Shown here piece after piece: positions 8,616-17,591 of a DNA stretch of 64,000 bases; position 1 is the stretch's first letter, and each line of letters opens with the position of its first letter. Source of the DNA: a virus. The stretch spans positions 1 to 64,000 of IMG/VR virus record IMGVR_UViG_3300047560_000724; one strand, written 5' to 3'. A model generated the notes under the pieces. It saw nothing but the letters and a program-made list of their open reading frames with translations, did no database searches and was not told the origin of the DNA. A program made the translations under genes and the position numbers.

Positions 8616-10869
8616 CTTCAGTTATGCTTTCAATTGCAAGTAGCGGAACTTTTGGAGCCTTTGGTTTTGAAATTAATGAAATCTTGTCATCAACTACAGT
8701 AATAGTTAACCAACCACCGTTCTTCAAGTCACCAAATAACATCATACGAGCAAGATCTCGCTTAATTTCTTTATCGATGACTCGTTGTAGAGGACGGGCG
8801 CCCATCTTAGCATCAAAGCCTTTGTCAATAAGCCAGTTAATAGCATCCTTATCAATTTTAATACGGATAGCTTTTTCTTTAACTTGCTCTTTAAGCTCGT
8901 CAATAAACTTCATAACAACCTTAATCATTGTTTCTTTACCTAGCTTGTTAAAGGTAATGATACCATCTAAGCGGTTACGGAACTCTGGGGTAAAGAATTT
9001 ATTAAGTTCTTTGTCGCTATATTGTTTTTGTTGACTACCAAAGCCAATGGCATTTTTATCAGCGTCAGCTGCGCCAGCATTAGTAGTAAGGATAAGAATC
9101 AAATTACGGCAATCTGCTTTCTTACCATTAGACCCTGTTACAAAACCATTATCCATCATCTGCAACAGTACAGTCGACACATCAGGATGTGATTTTTCAA
9201 CCTCGTCAAACAACAGAACAGCGTTTGGATTTTCTTGAATCTGTGTAATCAACAAGCCTGCATTTTCTTCAAAACCAACATAACCTGGAGGGCTACCGAT
9301 TAGCTTAGAGATGCTATGCTTCTCTTGGTATTCTGACATGTCAAAGCGTAGTAGCTTAACACCTAAGTTCTTAGCAAGAGACTTAGCAGTTTCGGTCTTA
9401 CCGCAACCAGTTGGGCCCATGAATACAAATGATCCAATGGGTTTATTTTCAGATTTCAAACCAGCTTGTGCAACAATAATCTTGTCTACCACTTCTTGTA
9501 CAGCAAGATCTTGTCCGTATACTTCGTCTTGAAGTTTTGTTTGTAGAGTTGCAAGGTTATTGCTTTCTGTTTCTGCAACCTGCTCTTCAGGCAAGTTAAT
9601 CATCTTAGCAAGTTCAAACTGGATCTCGCCTTCTCCAACCACACGCTCGTCTGCAAGTTTTAAGTTAAAGCGTGAGCAAGCTAAGTCAATCAAGTCAATA
9701 GCCTTATCCGGCAACTTCTTGTCTGTTTGATATTTGACAGATAATTTAATAGCCGCCTGTAGTGCGTCATCTTTAATTTTTACATTGTGATGACCTTCAT
9801 AGTATTTCTTAATACCTTTAAGGATCTGAAGAGTAACTTCTGTAGTTGGCTCGTCAACAGTAATGCGTTGGAATCGACGCATCAATGCACGATCCTTCTC
9901 AAAGTGCTTGCGATATTCTTCCCAGGTAGTTGACGCTACAACTTTAATGTTGCCTTTGCTTAGTGCAGGCTTCATCATGTTAGCAAGGTCGTTAGCTGAA
10001 TTGCTAGCGGTACCTGCACCAGAGATCATATGCGCTTCGTCAATAAACAAGACAGTTTTGCCTTTCTTCTGAAGTGCTTTAATAACAAGTTTAAAGCGTT
10101 CTTCAAAGTCTCCGCGATACTTACTGCCAGCTAACATAGCACTAATATCTAGGTTATAAACTGTGTAGTCTTTTAAGAAGTCTGGAACCGCACCTTTAAC
10201 AATGTTGTAGGCAAGACCTTCTGCAATCGCAGTCTTACCAACACCCGGATCGCCTACTAAGATCACATTGTTCTTGCTTCTGCGCCCCATTGACAATGCA
10301 ATGTTTTCTAGCTCATCTATACGACCAATCACTGGGTCAATTTTATTCTTCTTAACTTGATCGTTAAGGTTTGTCGTAAATGCGTTTAGTGCTTTGCTAG
10401 AATTACTGTCTTGCGGTTCATCGTCGCCCGCTTCGTCCATGTTGTTGTTAAGGTAATCAGCAAATTTCTCTTTATCAATTTCTGCTTGTGCAATATAAAA
10501 GTGTGCCCAGCTACGCTTCTCGCCCATCATAGCAAGGAACACATCTGTAGGTTCAATGCGTTGACGACCATTGAATAGTACTTGTGTAAATGCACGATTA
10601 AGTACACGCTCGACTGATTGTGTTTTCTTTGGCTTAACTACTACTTCTTGTGTTGTAATTTCGGAACACTTGTGTTGTAAGTAGTCAGCAACATGTTTTT
10701 TTAAGTCATCAGCGTTAGCACCGTATCCTTGAACGCATTTTGTAAATGACTCGTCAAGAAGCATAGCAAATAACAAATGCTCGATGGTTAAGTATTCATG
10801 GTGTAGTTTTTTAGCAGTATCAATTGCTTTTTCAAAAACTGATTGTAAATTGTCGCTTGGTTCAACCAT
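8593..10869 (-). CDS. clpA: ClpA-like AAA+ unfoldase, ATP-binding subunit of Clp protease
   Basis: 758 residues, the length of bacterial ClpA. It has an N-terminal Clp_N repeat domain (1-145), a first AAA+ module with Walker A GDPGVGKTA (about 206) and Walker B VLFIDEAH, and a second with GPTGCGKTE (about 480) and VLLFDEVEKSH. It has no long middle domain, unlike ClpB. Near residue 610 an A-I-G-F segment matches the IGL/IGF loop by which ClpA docks on ClpP. The window also encodes ClpP (41013-41633), so a complete phage ClpAP is possible. A consensus promoter lies directly upstream at 10897-10925. Confidence 0.93.
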   Translation of the reverse strand: MVEPSDNLQSVFEKAIDTAKKLHHEYLTIEHLLFAMLLDESFTKCVQGYGANADDLKKHVADYLQHKCSEITTQEVVVKPKKTQSVERVLNRAFTQVLFNGRQRIEPTDVFLAMMGEKRSWAHFYIAQAEIDKEKFADYLNNNMDEAGDDEPQDSNSSKALNAFTTNLNDQVKKNKIDPVIGRIDELENIALSMGRRSKNNVILVGDPGVGKTAIAEGLAYNIVKGAVPDFLKDYTVYNLDISAMLAGSKYRGDFEERFKLVIKALQKKGKTVLFIDEAHMISGAGTASNSANDLANMMKPALSKGNIKVVASTTWEEYRKHFEKDRALMRRFQRITVDEPTTEVTLQILKGIKKYYEGHHNVKIKDDALQAAIKLSVKYQTDKKLPDKAIDLIDLACSRFNLKLADERVVGEGEIQFELAKMINLPEEQVAETESNNLATLQTKLQDEVYGQDLAVQEVVDKIIVAQAGLKSENKPIGSFVFMGPTGCGKTETAKSLAKNLGVKLLRFDMSEYQEKHSISKLIGSPPGYVGFEENAGLLITQIQENPNAVLLFDEVEKSHPDVSTVLLQMMDNGFVTGSNGKKADCRNLILILTTNAGAADADKNAIGFGSQQKQYSDKELNKFFTPEFRNRLDGIITFNKLGKETMIKVVMKFIDELKEQVKEKAIRIKIDKDAINWLIDKGFDAKMGARPLQRVIDKEIKRDLARMMLFGDLKNGGWLTITVVDDKISLISKPKAPKVPLLAIESITEDAHQDND

Positions 10870-10896
10870 TAGGCTTCCTTATATTGGTGATGTGTT

Positions 10897-10925
10897 ATTT
10901 TATAACTAAACTTTACAAATGTCAA
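10897..10925 (-). promoter_or_regulatory. sigma70-type promoter of clpA
   Basis: Reading the minus strand, TTGACA (10925-10920), a 17-nt spacer and TAAAAT (10902-10897) precede the clpA ATG at 10869 by about 28 nt. Confidence 0.7.
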
Positions 10926-11782
10926 GACTTAATCAAGTCATTTATTTCTTTTAATTTCTTAACCAGTTCCGGATCAGTAATATTTGGCGATTCAATTTGA
11001 ATTACGGTAACAAATCTACCTTTAAGTCCGTTATGTGGATTTGTAAATCCTTGCCCAGCACTTGCGTATTCTCTTCCGGGCATCACTCCACCCCGGATAT
11101 CCAAGTCCATTTCTTGTCCAGTAATTAACTTAACTTTCTTCTTACAACCGATCATTGCCTCAATTGGATTAATAACAATCTCAGTATATAAGTCGTCATC
11201 GATTCTCTTATAGTTTGGATCAGGAAGAATAACGATAGTAACATTTAAATTACCACGAGGCGCATTTGGCATTGTATCATCGCCTAGTCCAGTATAACGA
11301 ATAGTTTCACCGTGGCTAACACCAGGGGGGACATTAATTGCTACAGTCTGGCTCTTACCGCTAGGCAATTTGTAATTTGCTTCTAGTTGTTTACCTATGT
11401 AAGAATCAAGCAAGGTGATTTGGCACTGAATGTTTAAATCGCGATTGCGTCTTATATGTCTGCCAAATATATCACCAAACGGATTTCCATTGCCAAACGG
11501 TCCTCCAAAGTGTGCGCTGAACATATCGTTCATGTCTTGAAAGCCCGGGCCGCCTGTATGGAATCTAAATTCTCTAGGGCCACCGCCTTGGCGTTGCATA
11601 TCATATTCGGCTCGTTTATTAGAATCACTTAGAGTATCATATGCTACACTAATGTCTTTAAATTTAGCTTGGTCGCCACCTTTATCAGGGTGGTGTTTAT
11701 TGGCCAGCTTGCGATAAGCCTTTTTAATTTCGTCAGGGCCAGCTTGCGGGCTAACACCTAATGTTTGATAGTAATCAGTCAT
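10922..11782 (-). CDS. dnaJ: DnaJ/CbpA-type Hsp40 co-chaperone
   Basis: 286 residues. The J domain occupies about 1-68 with the invariant HPD in KHHPDKGGD, which stimulates Hsp70 ATPase. It is followed by a Gly/Phe-rich linker (about 70-105) and two beta-barrel substrate-binding domains. The Cys-rich zinc finger of DnaJ is absent, so this is class B, like CbpA. No DnaK is seen in the window, so it presumably redirects host DnaK. It lies next to clpA, and its promoter carries an inverted repeat that could be an operator. Confidence 0.92.
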   Translation of the reverse strand: MTDYYQTLGVSPQAGPDEIKKAYRKLANKHHPDKGGDQAKFKDISVAYDTLSDSNKRAEYDMQRQGGGPREFRFHTGGPGFQDMNDMFSAHFGGPFGNGNPFGDIFGRHIRRNRDLNIQCQITLLDSYIGKQLEANYKLPSGKSQTVAINVPPGVSHGETIRYTGLGDDTMPNAPRGNLNVTIVILPDPNYKRIDDDLYTEIVINPIEAMIGCKKKVKLITGQEMDLDIRGGVMPGREYASAGQGFTNPHNGLKGRFVTVIQIESPNITDPELVKKLKEINDLIKS

Positions 11783-11794
11783 AGTCGTAAAAAT

Positions 11795-11835
11795 AGGTCC
11801 AATAATAATGTAATATACACTATTTAATTGGACCT
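11795..11835. promoter_or_regulatory. Inverted repeat spanning the dnaJ promoter (possible operator)
   Basis: AGGTCCAAT at 11795-11803 and its exact complement ATTGGACCT at 11827-11835 flank the -10 element at 11812-11817. The downstream arm lies in the 5' leader and the upstream arm covers the spacer and first base of the -35. It could be a repressor site or a leader hairpin. Confidence 0.5.
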
Positions 11836-11840
11836 GTCAA
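11812..11840 (-). promoter_or_regulatory. sigma70-type promoter of dnaJ
   Basis: On the minus strand TTGACA (11840-11835), a 17-nt spacer and TATATT (11817-11812) stand about 30 nt before the dnaJ ATG. Confidence 0.7.
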
Positions 11841-11850
11841 GAGCTAAAAA

Positions 11851-12063
11851 TTATTTCTTTTTAGCTGGCTCTGGAACTGCTTCACCTTCTACTTTTTTAT
11901 GTACTTTGATCTTCTTACACTCTTGTACAGGCTTGCCGTCTTTGCCGTTAACTACTTTACCGGCTTTATCAGTTTTGTCTTTGCAAACTTCTTTCATTTC
12001 ACCACCAGCGTATGCTGTACCGGCTAATGCTAAACTTGCTACTAATGCTAGAATTAATTTCAT
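11851..12063 (-). CDS. Small exported basic protein
   Basis: 70 residues. An obvious signal peptide (MKLILALVASLALAGTAYA, cleavage after AYA) is followed by a Lys-rich mature peptide of about 50 residues with two Cys, ending EPAKKK. It is probably periplasmic. It sits between dnaJ and the holin. Function unknown; a role in the envelope during lysis is inferred from position only. Confidence 0.65.
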   Translation of the reverse strand: MKLILALVASLALAGTAYAGGEMKEVCKDKTDKAGKVVNGKDGKPVQECKKIKVHKKVEGEAVPEPAKKK

Positions 12064-12074
12064 TTTAGTTTCCT

Positions 12075-12620
12075 TTAAATTGCTGGTTGATCAAAATCTG
12101 GAACGATTTTTTTACCACTTGCTGTTACGGCTGGAGTCGCTGTTGCTCCAAAGCCTGTACTGCCACTAAAGCCTCCTGCTGCTGGCGCTGTAGGTACGCC
12201 TCCAAACCCGCCTCCGCCAAAGCCACTTGCGGCTGGTGCTGGTGCTGGAGAACCGAAGCCCCCACTCGTTGCACCAAATCCTGCTGAAGGTGTGCTAGGT
12301 GCTGTAAACCCGCTCGGTGCTGATGATTGTAGTCCGCCATTGTTGGCTCCTCCTAACTTCTCTTGTGTGCGACCAAATGCCGCAATACCTAACACAGCAC
12401 CCATTGCGATATGGAACAATCCAGCACCTTGCAGTGTTAATGGTTGCCATTGTGTAATCTGTGTATGGGTCATTGTTTGTAATAAACTCCATAGGATCGG
12501 AAATATTACCATGTCCATAGTACATACTAACATATACATCCAACCCATCATTGGACGCCATTTAGCATTCATCCAATCTTCTTTTTTCTGCTCGCTTGCG
12601 CTTTTAACTTCGTCTGCCAT
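12075..12620 (-). CDS. Holin of the 3-TM gene-transfer-release type
   Basis: 181 residues. The segment WRPMMGWMYMLVCTMDMVIF near residue 22 and FHIAMGAVLGIAAFGR near 92 match the Holin_3TM (gene-transfer release) family, with three membrane segments. A Gly/Ala/Pro/Phe-rich low-complexity tail (about 105-170) follows. Holins form the membrane lesions that release endolysin. It is the last of a lysis cassette (endolysin, spanin, spanin, holin). An AATAAATA late box and AAGGAG ribosome site lie upstream. Confidence 0.82.
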   Translation of the reverse strand: MADEVKSASEQKKEDWMNAKWRPMMGWMYMLVCTMDMVIFPILWSLLQTMTHTQITQWQPLTLQGAGLFHIAMGAVLGIAAFGRTQEKLGGANNGGLQSSAPSGFTAPSTPSAGFGATSGGFGSPAPAPAASGFGGGGFGGVPTAPAAGGFSGSTGFGATATPAVTASGKKIVPDFDQPAI

Positions 12621-12651
12621 GGTTTTCGCTCCTTGTTGGCTTTAATAGTAG

Positions 12652-12659
12652 TATTTATT
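12652..12659 (-). promoter_or_regulatory. Late promoter box upstream of holin
   Basis: AATAAATA on the minus strand, 32 nt before the holin start codon and followed by an AAGGAG ribosome site. Confidence 0.55.
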
Positions 12660-12924
12660 TGATACTATCCCAAATCTTCTGTTGCCCTTTATACCAAGTA
12701 GCCCAGTCGTCTACTTTTGACTTACAGTCGTAGTATTGTGCATAGTTGTCAGTAACTGTTTCAATTACTGTGCTAAGTTTGTCGTTTGCTGGATCTATAG
12801 TTTTTAAATCAGGACAAGCTACTAATAATTCCTTAGGAATATCGGGGAATTTAGGAATAACAGGCGGTGTGGTTAAACACCCTGTAAGCATTAATGCCGG
12901 CAATAGCAGTGCTAATTTTTTCAT
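12655..12924 (-). CDS. Rz1-like outer-membrane spanin lipoprotein
   Basis: 89 residues with a lipoprotein signal peptide (lipobox LTGC, Cys 16) and a Pro-rich start of the mature chain (TTPPVIPKFPDIP), as in Rz1-type o-spanins. The start overlaps the end of the upstream i-spanin-like gene by 4 nt. Spanins join inner and outer membranes in the last step of lysis of Gram-negative hosts. Assignment rests on lipobox, size and cassette position. Confidence 0.7.
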   Translation of the reverse strand: MKKLALLLPALMLTGCLTTPPVIPKFPDIPKELLVACPDLKTIDPANDKLSTVIETVTDNYAQYYDCKSKVDDWATWYKGQQKIWDSIK

Positions 12925-13397
12925 TTTGCACCCTCCGGATTTTTAGCGGCCTTGTTAATTAATTCGTTAACTTTAGGATCTAAACGACAGTCAGCATTAA
13001 TTTGCTTTTCAACTTCTTTAATTTCAGTTTTAACAGTATTGTAATACTCAACACGAACTTTTTGCTTTTGTTTACGAGTATCGCTTAGTTGTTTGTTAAG
13101 TTCTTCGCTTTCTCTTTCAGCAACAGCAATCTTTTCTTCTAGTTTATGTACGCGATCACGCCAGGACACTTCAGTAGCATAACCGCCGTAGAGGAATACA
13201 CCACCGACCATTAAAATAACACCAAGCCATTCTGCAAGTAATGGATACTGGCCGACCATAGGCATCCATTTAAATGGTGGATATTTTAAGAATTTACTTG
13301 CAAGATACAGCACAGCACCGCTTACTAGGATAACCCAGTAGATCCAGTATAGCATACTATCTGGAATTAAACTGAGTGCCCACTGAAATTGCCACAT
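12921..13397 (-). CDS. Inner-membrane spanin-like protein (Rz-like)
   Basis: 158 residues. Two hydrophobic segments (about 15-35 and 50-75) precede a strongly charged coiled coil (about 80-130: VHKLEEKIAVAERESEELNK onward), which should reach into the periplasm. The layout fits an i-spanin pairing with the overlapping lipoprotein gene. It lies directly after the endolysin. Confidence 0.65.
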   Translation of the reverse strand: MWQFQWALSLIPDSMLYWIYWVILVSGAVLYLASKFLKYPPFKWMPMVGQYPLLAEWLGVILMVGGVFLYGGYATEVSWRDRVHKLEEKIAVAERESEELNKQLSDTRKQKQKVRVEYYNTVKTEIKEVEKQINADCRLDPKVNELINKAAKNPEGAK

Positions 13398-13403
13398 GGT
13401 TAA

Positions 13404-14033
13404 TTAACCTTGCAACACATGAATGGCGTGATTGTAATGCTTAGTACGGTCTTCTAAGCCTAATGTTCCGCCGTTAATGCGTTTTGTTAATGTAAGGATA
13501 TCACCCTTGTCTGCCCATTGGTTTAAGTTGTTAGCTTCCCAGAACCAAGCAGCTGATTGCACACAACCTTCAAATGTTGTTAAATGCTCGCTTGCTTCGT
13601 CTAGACTAATTTGTAAACTTTCAGCATAGCGTGAATAGTTGTCTTTACCAGTCAATTGAATAAGTCCTCTTCCACAAAATTTCCAACCATCGCCTGACTC
13701 TTCTGGGCCGTTACCCATACGATTAGCGTAGGCTCTGTTGGCAATACGCTCTGGTTGTTGTGCGTATTGACGAGCAACATCAATGTTAGGAAAGTATCTT
13801 GGCCATACACGGCAAAGGCTTTCTGCTTTGTAGTTTAAGTTTTCTTTGATTGCTTTATAGCCACCTGACTCGTGAGCTGTCTGTGCTAAGAAAGCTGCGA
13901 CACGAGGAACTGTGTTAATATCATAGTCAGGAAGAATTTCACACAATGCTTCAAACCAATGATCAGCATAAGGATTTTTTCCTATAATTGCTTCAAACTT
14001 TGCCTGTGTAAATTCAAATTCAAATCCGCTCAT
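13404..14033 (-). CDS. Endolysin, glycoside hydrolase family 19
   Basis: 209 residues from ATG 14033, which forms a TAATG overlap with the upstream stop and has GGAG in front; a longer frame back to 14060 has no such support. The GH19 core is clear: FLAQTAHESGGY with the catalytic Glu (about residue 50), NRMGNGPEESGDGWKFCGRG and LIQLTGKDNY. GH19 endolysins cut the glycan of peptidoglycan. There is no signal peptide, consistent with holin-dependent release. Confidence 0.88.
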   Translation of the reverse strand: MSGFEFEFTQAKFEAIIGKNPYADHWFEALCEILPDYDINTVPRVAAFLAQTAHESGGYKAIKENLNYKAESLCRVWPRYFPNIDVARQYAQQPERIANRAYANRMGNGPEESGDGWKFCGRGLIQLTGKDNYSRYAESLQISLDEASEHLTTFEGCVQSAAWFWEANNLNQWADKGDILTLTKRINGGTLGLEDRTKHYNHAIHVLQG

Positions 14034-14752
14034 TATTTTTTCTCCAGTAATACAGCCCAATTGCTGTTTTCAAAAATCAAGGTATCTTTAATTTTTGTAA
14101 TGTTATAGTTTCCAATAAACTTAGTTAAGAACATAACTTCAGCCATATCCTTACCTTCTAATAAGATAGGACCATCAACTTGCTGGTACATATCTTGTTT
14201 TGGCCCGCTATTAATAATATTAAAAGAAATAGGATCCTTCCATATTCTGTGGAAAGTAATTGACTCGTCAACTACCTCGATATTATCTGCAAAGCTGTTT
14301 TGGAAAAAGTTGTTAAAGTTATTAAGATGATTTTGTTCAATAGCAATGTTGTATGAATCACGGTCAAGCGGAACAAGGTTAGTTAAGTTATCTTTAGTTG
14401 CTTCGAAGCTCTTAAAGCTCTTGTGATATCTAAATCGTATGTCTTCTAATCCTGTTAGCTTTTTAATACCTTCGATGATTTCTGCAATTTGCTCAGGAAC
14501 ATATCTATTTCGCTCCATCTCAACAAACACTTTGTAGACACCTTCGTCTGTTTCACCTTCAGTTACATCTGCGTCAATAACAAAAGAATACCCCATCTCT
14601 AGGAAGTTTTCAAGATCGAGAGCGGGCTCTTTTGAATCAACAGTGAAACTTAGTACAACAATATTTTCGTCATCTCCTAGTTTACTTTTGTAACTGTCAA
14701 TTTCAAAAATATGTTTTACTAAATTTTCTAAATCGTTTTCTCTAAGACTCAT
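14033..14752 (-). CDS. Hypothetical conserved phage protein
   Basis: 239 residues, soluble and acidic, mixed alpha/beta, with no catalytic motif I recognise. It is coupled to the endolysin (TAATG) but its sequence does not resemble a lysis protein. It might be a virion or regulatory protein of T4-like marine phages. Confidence 0.6.
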   Translation of the reverse strand: MSLRENDLENLVKHIFEIDSYKSKLGDDENIVVLSFTVDSKEPALDLENFLEMGYSFVIDADVTEGETDEGVYKVFVEMERNRYVPEQIAEIIEGIKKLTGLEDIRFRYHKSFKSFEATKDNLTNLVPLDRDSYNIAIEQNHLNNFNNFFQNSFADNIEVVDESITFHRIWKDPISFNIINSGPKQDMYQQVDGPILLEGKDMAEVMFLTKFIGNYNITKIKDTLIFENSNWAVLLEKK

Positions 14753-14761
14753 ATTCTGTCC

Positions 14762-15322
14762 TTAAGCCGCTGGCGCCGCAGGTGCTGCTGGTGCAGCTGT
14801 TGCGCCACCCGGTGCTGCCGGAGCACCTGCTGAAGCTGCATCCATAGGTGCTGGGGTTGTTGTTTTTAATTCTTCAGAATTGCCTTTGATCTCTTCTCTT
14901 AGTTTTGACATATAACCTTTGTATACATCAAACACTAATTTACGAGGCATAGTAATTTCAACCATCCATATTGGATTATGTTCTAGTTTACCTTTATTTG
15001 TACCTGGACGAAGGTCTTCAGGTGTCTTAATTGGCTTAGGTGCTATTAAGTGAGTTGTTTTATACTTTACATTACACCCGATATCTGCTAGGCGTTTAGC
15101 ACCTACTGGATCAGGCATGCTACTATATGGCCACATAAAGCCAGCTTTAACCCAATGACGGCTAACTTCTGGGCCATAGGCTAATTCGCCGTCTTCCCAG
15201 TTTTCATAGACATAAACATCCATTTCGTCAAGGACACGCTCGAAGTCTTTTAGCACCGCTAAGTTGCTATTGCTTTCGTATAGTTCTTTTATGTTCTTGA
15301 TAACATCTAATATATCGTGCAT
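14762..15322 (-). CDS. Hypothetical protein with Ala/Pro/Thr-rich tail
   Basis: 186 residues from ATG 15322, which has AGGA seven nt upstream; an upstream in-frame start at 15376 would lack one and would start before the late box. The body (1-150) has conserved-looking motifs (YVYENWEDGELAYGPEVSRH, FMWPYSSMPDPVGAKRLAD). The last 35 residues are low complexity (Ala/Pro/Gly/Thr). A CTAAATA late box lies 27 nt upstream of the start. No function can be assigned. Confidence 0.65.
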   Translation of the reverse strand: MHDILDVIKNIKELYESNSNLAVLKDFERVLDEMDVYVYENWEDGELAYGPEVSRHWVKAGFMWPYSSMPDPVGAKRLADIGCNVKYKTTHLIAPKPIKTPEDLRPGTNKGKLEHNPIWMVEITMPRKLVFDVYKGYMSKLREEIKGNSEELKTTTPAPMDAASAGAPAAPGGATAAPAAPAAPAA

Positions 15323-15348
15323 GATAATTCCTAGAATCTTTCTTACTG

Positions 15349-15355
15349 TATTTAG
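15349..15355 (-). promoter_or_regulatory. Late promoter box
   Basis: CTAAATA on the minus strand, followed by a 27-nt leader with an AGGA ribosome site and the ATG at 15322. Confidence 0.55.
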
Positions 15356-15492
15356 CACAGTTCGAACGAGGCGCAAACAATAACATAACAGTTAATTATT
15401 TGCGGGATTCATTAAATAATAGTGTAGGACCTCTGTAGTTATCGAGGCGGTCGCTACAAGTCCTGCTTTTAAAAGAGTAGGAGCACAACTAG

Positions 15493-16206
15493 ATGACAAA
15501 AAGAGTGAAAAAACGCTTTACATCAGAAGTTAAAGTAATTGACTTTCAACCATATCTTCCGCAGAAGAAGCAGCGTGTAAGCCTGTACCCTCGCAATGAG
15601 AACCAGAAAACTTACATACAAAAACTCCAAGACGAACAAAAAAGCATTGTATTTGCTATCGGGCCTGCAGGCACGGGCAAAACTATGTTAGCTGTTCAGC
15701 ACGGAATTAAGCTCTACCAAGAAGGCGTGATTGATAAGATAGTTGTTACAAGACCCGCCGTGTCCGTAGACGAAGATTTAGGATTTTTGCCAGGTGACTT
15801 GAATGAAAAGATGGCACCGTGGACAAGACCTATATTTGATGTCTTGGGCGAATATTATAAGCAGTCAGATATAGCAGAAATGCTAAAGGAAGGTGTTATC
15901 GAGATAAGCCCACTTGCGTATATGCGTGGCCGCACATTTAAAAACGCATACATCGTCGCAGACGAATGTCAGAACACAACAGTAAATCAAATGAAGATGC
16001 TACTAACACGACTTGGCGAAGGATCCAAAATGGTAGTGACAGGAGATTTAGCCCAGGCAGACAGAATGAATGACAATGGTTTAATTGATTTCTGCAATTT
16101 ACTCACAGGAAAAAATTTAAAACACATTGATATTATTGAGTTCGATCATAGAGATATTGAACGACACGATGCTGTTCGGGAGGTGTTAAAAGTATACGGT
16201 GATTAA
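15493..16206 (+). CDS. phoH: PhoH-like ATPase
   Basis: 237 residues. Walker A is GPAGTGKTM (about residue 58) and Walker B is AYIVADECQN (about 160), with the PhoH-typical VTRPAVSVDEDLGFLPGDL between them. PhoH proteins are P-loop ATPases linked to RNA metabolism and common in marine phages. One of few plus-strand genes here, it converges on the dCMP deaminase with a shared terminator between. Confidence 0.92.
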   Translation: MTKRVKKRFTSEVKVIDFQPYLPQKKQRVSLYPRNENQKTYIQKLQDEQKSIVFAIGPAGTGKTMLAVQHGIKLYQEGVIDKIVVTRPAVSVDEDLGFLPGDLNEKMAPWTRPIFDVLGEYYKQSDIAEMLKEGVIEISPLAYMRGRTFKNAYIVADECQNTTVNQMKMLLTRLGEGSKMVVTGDLAQADRMNDNGLIDFCNLLTGKNLKHIDIIEFDHRDIERHDAVREVLKVYGD

Positions 16207-16216
16207 CTACTCATAA

Positions 16217-16242
16217 AAAAAGGACTCTTAGGAGTCCTTTTC
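16217..16242. terminator. Bidirectional rho-independent terminator
   Basis: AAAGGACTC-TTAG-GAGTCCTTT hairpin with A-run on the left and T-run on the right, between the convergent phoH and dCMP deaminase genes. Confidence 0.85.
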
Positions 16243-16680
16243 TATTTGCTCTACTTGTATTCCCGATTGTTTGAGGAATTGTACTCCATCTTCGTTACGA
16301 TAAGCATCACGATAATAGACAACATTAATGCCACTTTGATAAATGAGCTTGGCACAATCAAGGCAAGGACTATGAGTAATAAACATAGTAGCATTGAGCC
16401 CAGACTCAGTACTTCTAGCCAACTTAGCGATTGCATTTGTTTCAGCATGTAATACCTCCGGTCTAGTTTTTAAAATAACTTCAGGTTCGTCGTCACCATT
16501 TTCTTCATATATTTCAAATTCGCAGTTGTTATCCCAGCCTGCCGGCATACCATTGTAGCCGATTGAAATAATCCTATCGTCCTTAACAATGATAGCACCT
16601 ACATGGAGTCTTCGGGCATGACTTAGTTCCGCAAATGTTTCTGCGGTTTCCATATAGGCGGCTTTTAACTTTGTTTTCAT
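16228..16680 (-). CDS. dCMP deaminase
   Basis: 150 residues. The zinc-dependent deaminase motifs are present: HAETNAIAKL (catalytic His-Ala-Glu, about residue 78) and SPCLDCAKLI (PCxxC, about 105). dCMP deaminase makes dUMP for thymidylate synthesis and is standard in T4-like phages. The gene overlaps the clamp-loader gene by 4 nt (ATGA). Confidence 0.92.
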   Translation of the reverse strand: MKTKLKAAYMETAETFAELSHARRLHVGAIIVKDDRIISIGYNGMPAGWDNNCEFEIYEENGDDEPEVILKTRPEVLHAETNAIAKLARSTESGLNATMFITHSPCLDCAKLIYQSGINVVYYRDAYRNEDGVQFLKQSGIQVEQIEKDS

Positions 16681-17591
16681 AGATGTGCTAGTCTGATGAG
16701 CGTTGCTGCGAGGTTAATCTCTGGATCGCTGACCAGTGTGTGATCAACAAGACCTTGCTTGATAATGAGAATAGCTTTGTCTTGAGTCTGTTCGTCTCCA
16801 AAGATGGTGATGTTATCATACAGCCATCTATAAATCTCTTCCATCTCCTCTGGGCGAGCCTGACCGCAGACGAGTTTACGGGCCTCGCTAATTTTGCCCG
16901 CTTTGAATAGCTGGACCATTTCAAGTTTGTAATCTGCTTCACCGGTATCACCCTTTTCTGGAGTGTGCAATTTTCCATCTAAACTATTCATCTGCACAGT
17001 ATTAATACATTTACGCAAGTCTGGGTAAGTTGCCTTGACAAATGTATCAAGTGTATCGAGATCGAACTCGATATTTTCTTCTACCAAAATCGTAGCAACA
17101 CGAGCAGTGAACTCAGTAACATCAACACGCTCAATATGAAAACCCTGACATCTACTGTGTAGGGCAGGAATAATTCTATTAGGATAATTGCAAGTGAGGA
17201 TAAACCTAGCAGTAGTATGGTATTCCTCCATAACCCCGCGAAGCGCCGCTTGAGCGTTGGGAGACAAATAATCTGCTTCATCTAATAGTACTACCTTAAA
17301 GTCTCCAAACGGGATCATTTGGACAAAGTTAACAATCTTATCACGAACATCTTCAACTGAGTTAGTGCGTGAAGCGTTAATCTCTAAAATGTCTAACGGA
17401 TTAACATCTAGTTCATTAAACAAGATCTTAGCAAGTGTTGTCTTACCAATACCTGCATTACCACTAAACAACAAGTGTGGTATAGTGCCTTGTTTAATCC
17501 AGCTTTGTACTTGTTCCTTTTGATGGTTATCTCTAAAAACATAACCGTCAATTTTGCTAGGGCGATACTTCTCTACCCACAATTCTTTCAT
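16677..17591 (-). CDS. Sliding-clamp loader small subunit (T4 gp44-like)
   Basis: 304 residues of the RFC/gp44 family. LWVEKYRPSKIDGYV is the typical N-terminus, Walker A is FSGNAGIGKTTLAK (about 45), Walker B KVVLLDEADYL (about 105), and sensor/arginine-finger motif LHSRCQGFHI (about 155). The complex opens the sliding clamp at primer ends. It is co-transcribed with dCMP deaminase downstream and a small membrane protein upstream. Confidence 0.93.
   Translation of the reverse strand: MKELWVEKYRPSKIDGYVFRDNHQKEQVQSWIKQGTIPHLLFSGNAGIGKTTLAKILFNELDVNPLDILEINASRTNSVEDVRDKIVNFVQMIPFGDFKVVLLDEADYLSPNAQAALRGVMEEYHTTARFILTCNYPNRIIPALHSRCQGFHIERVDVTEFTARVATILVEENIEFDLDTLDTFVKATYPDLRKCINTVQMNSLDGKLHTPEKGDTGEADYKLEMVQLFKAGKISEARKLVCGQARPEEMEEIYRWLYDNITIFGDEQTQDKAILIIKQGLVDHTLVSDPEINLAATLIRLAHL

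Noticed and set aside
8624-10072. Several plus-strand frames opposite clpA
   Set aside because: Antisense shadows of a strongly conserved gene; no start signals.
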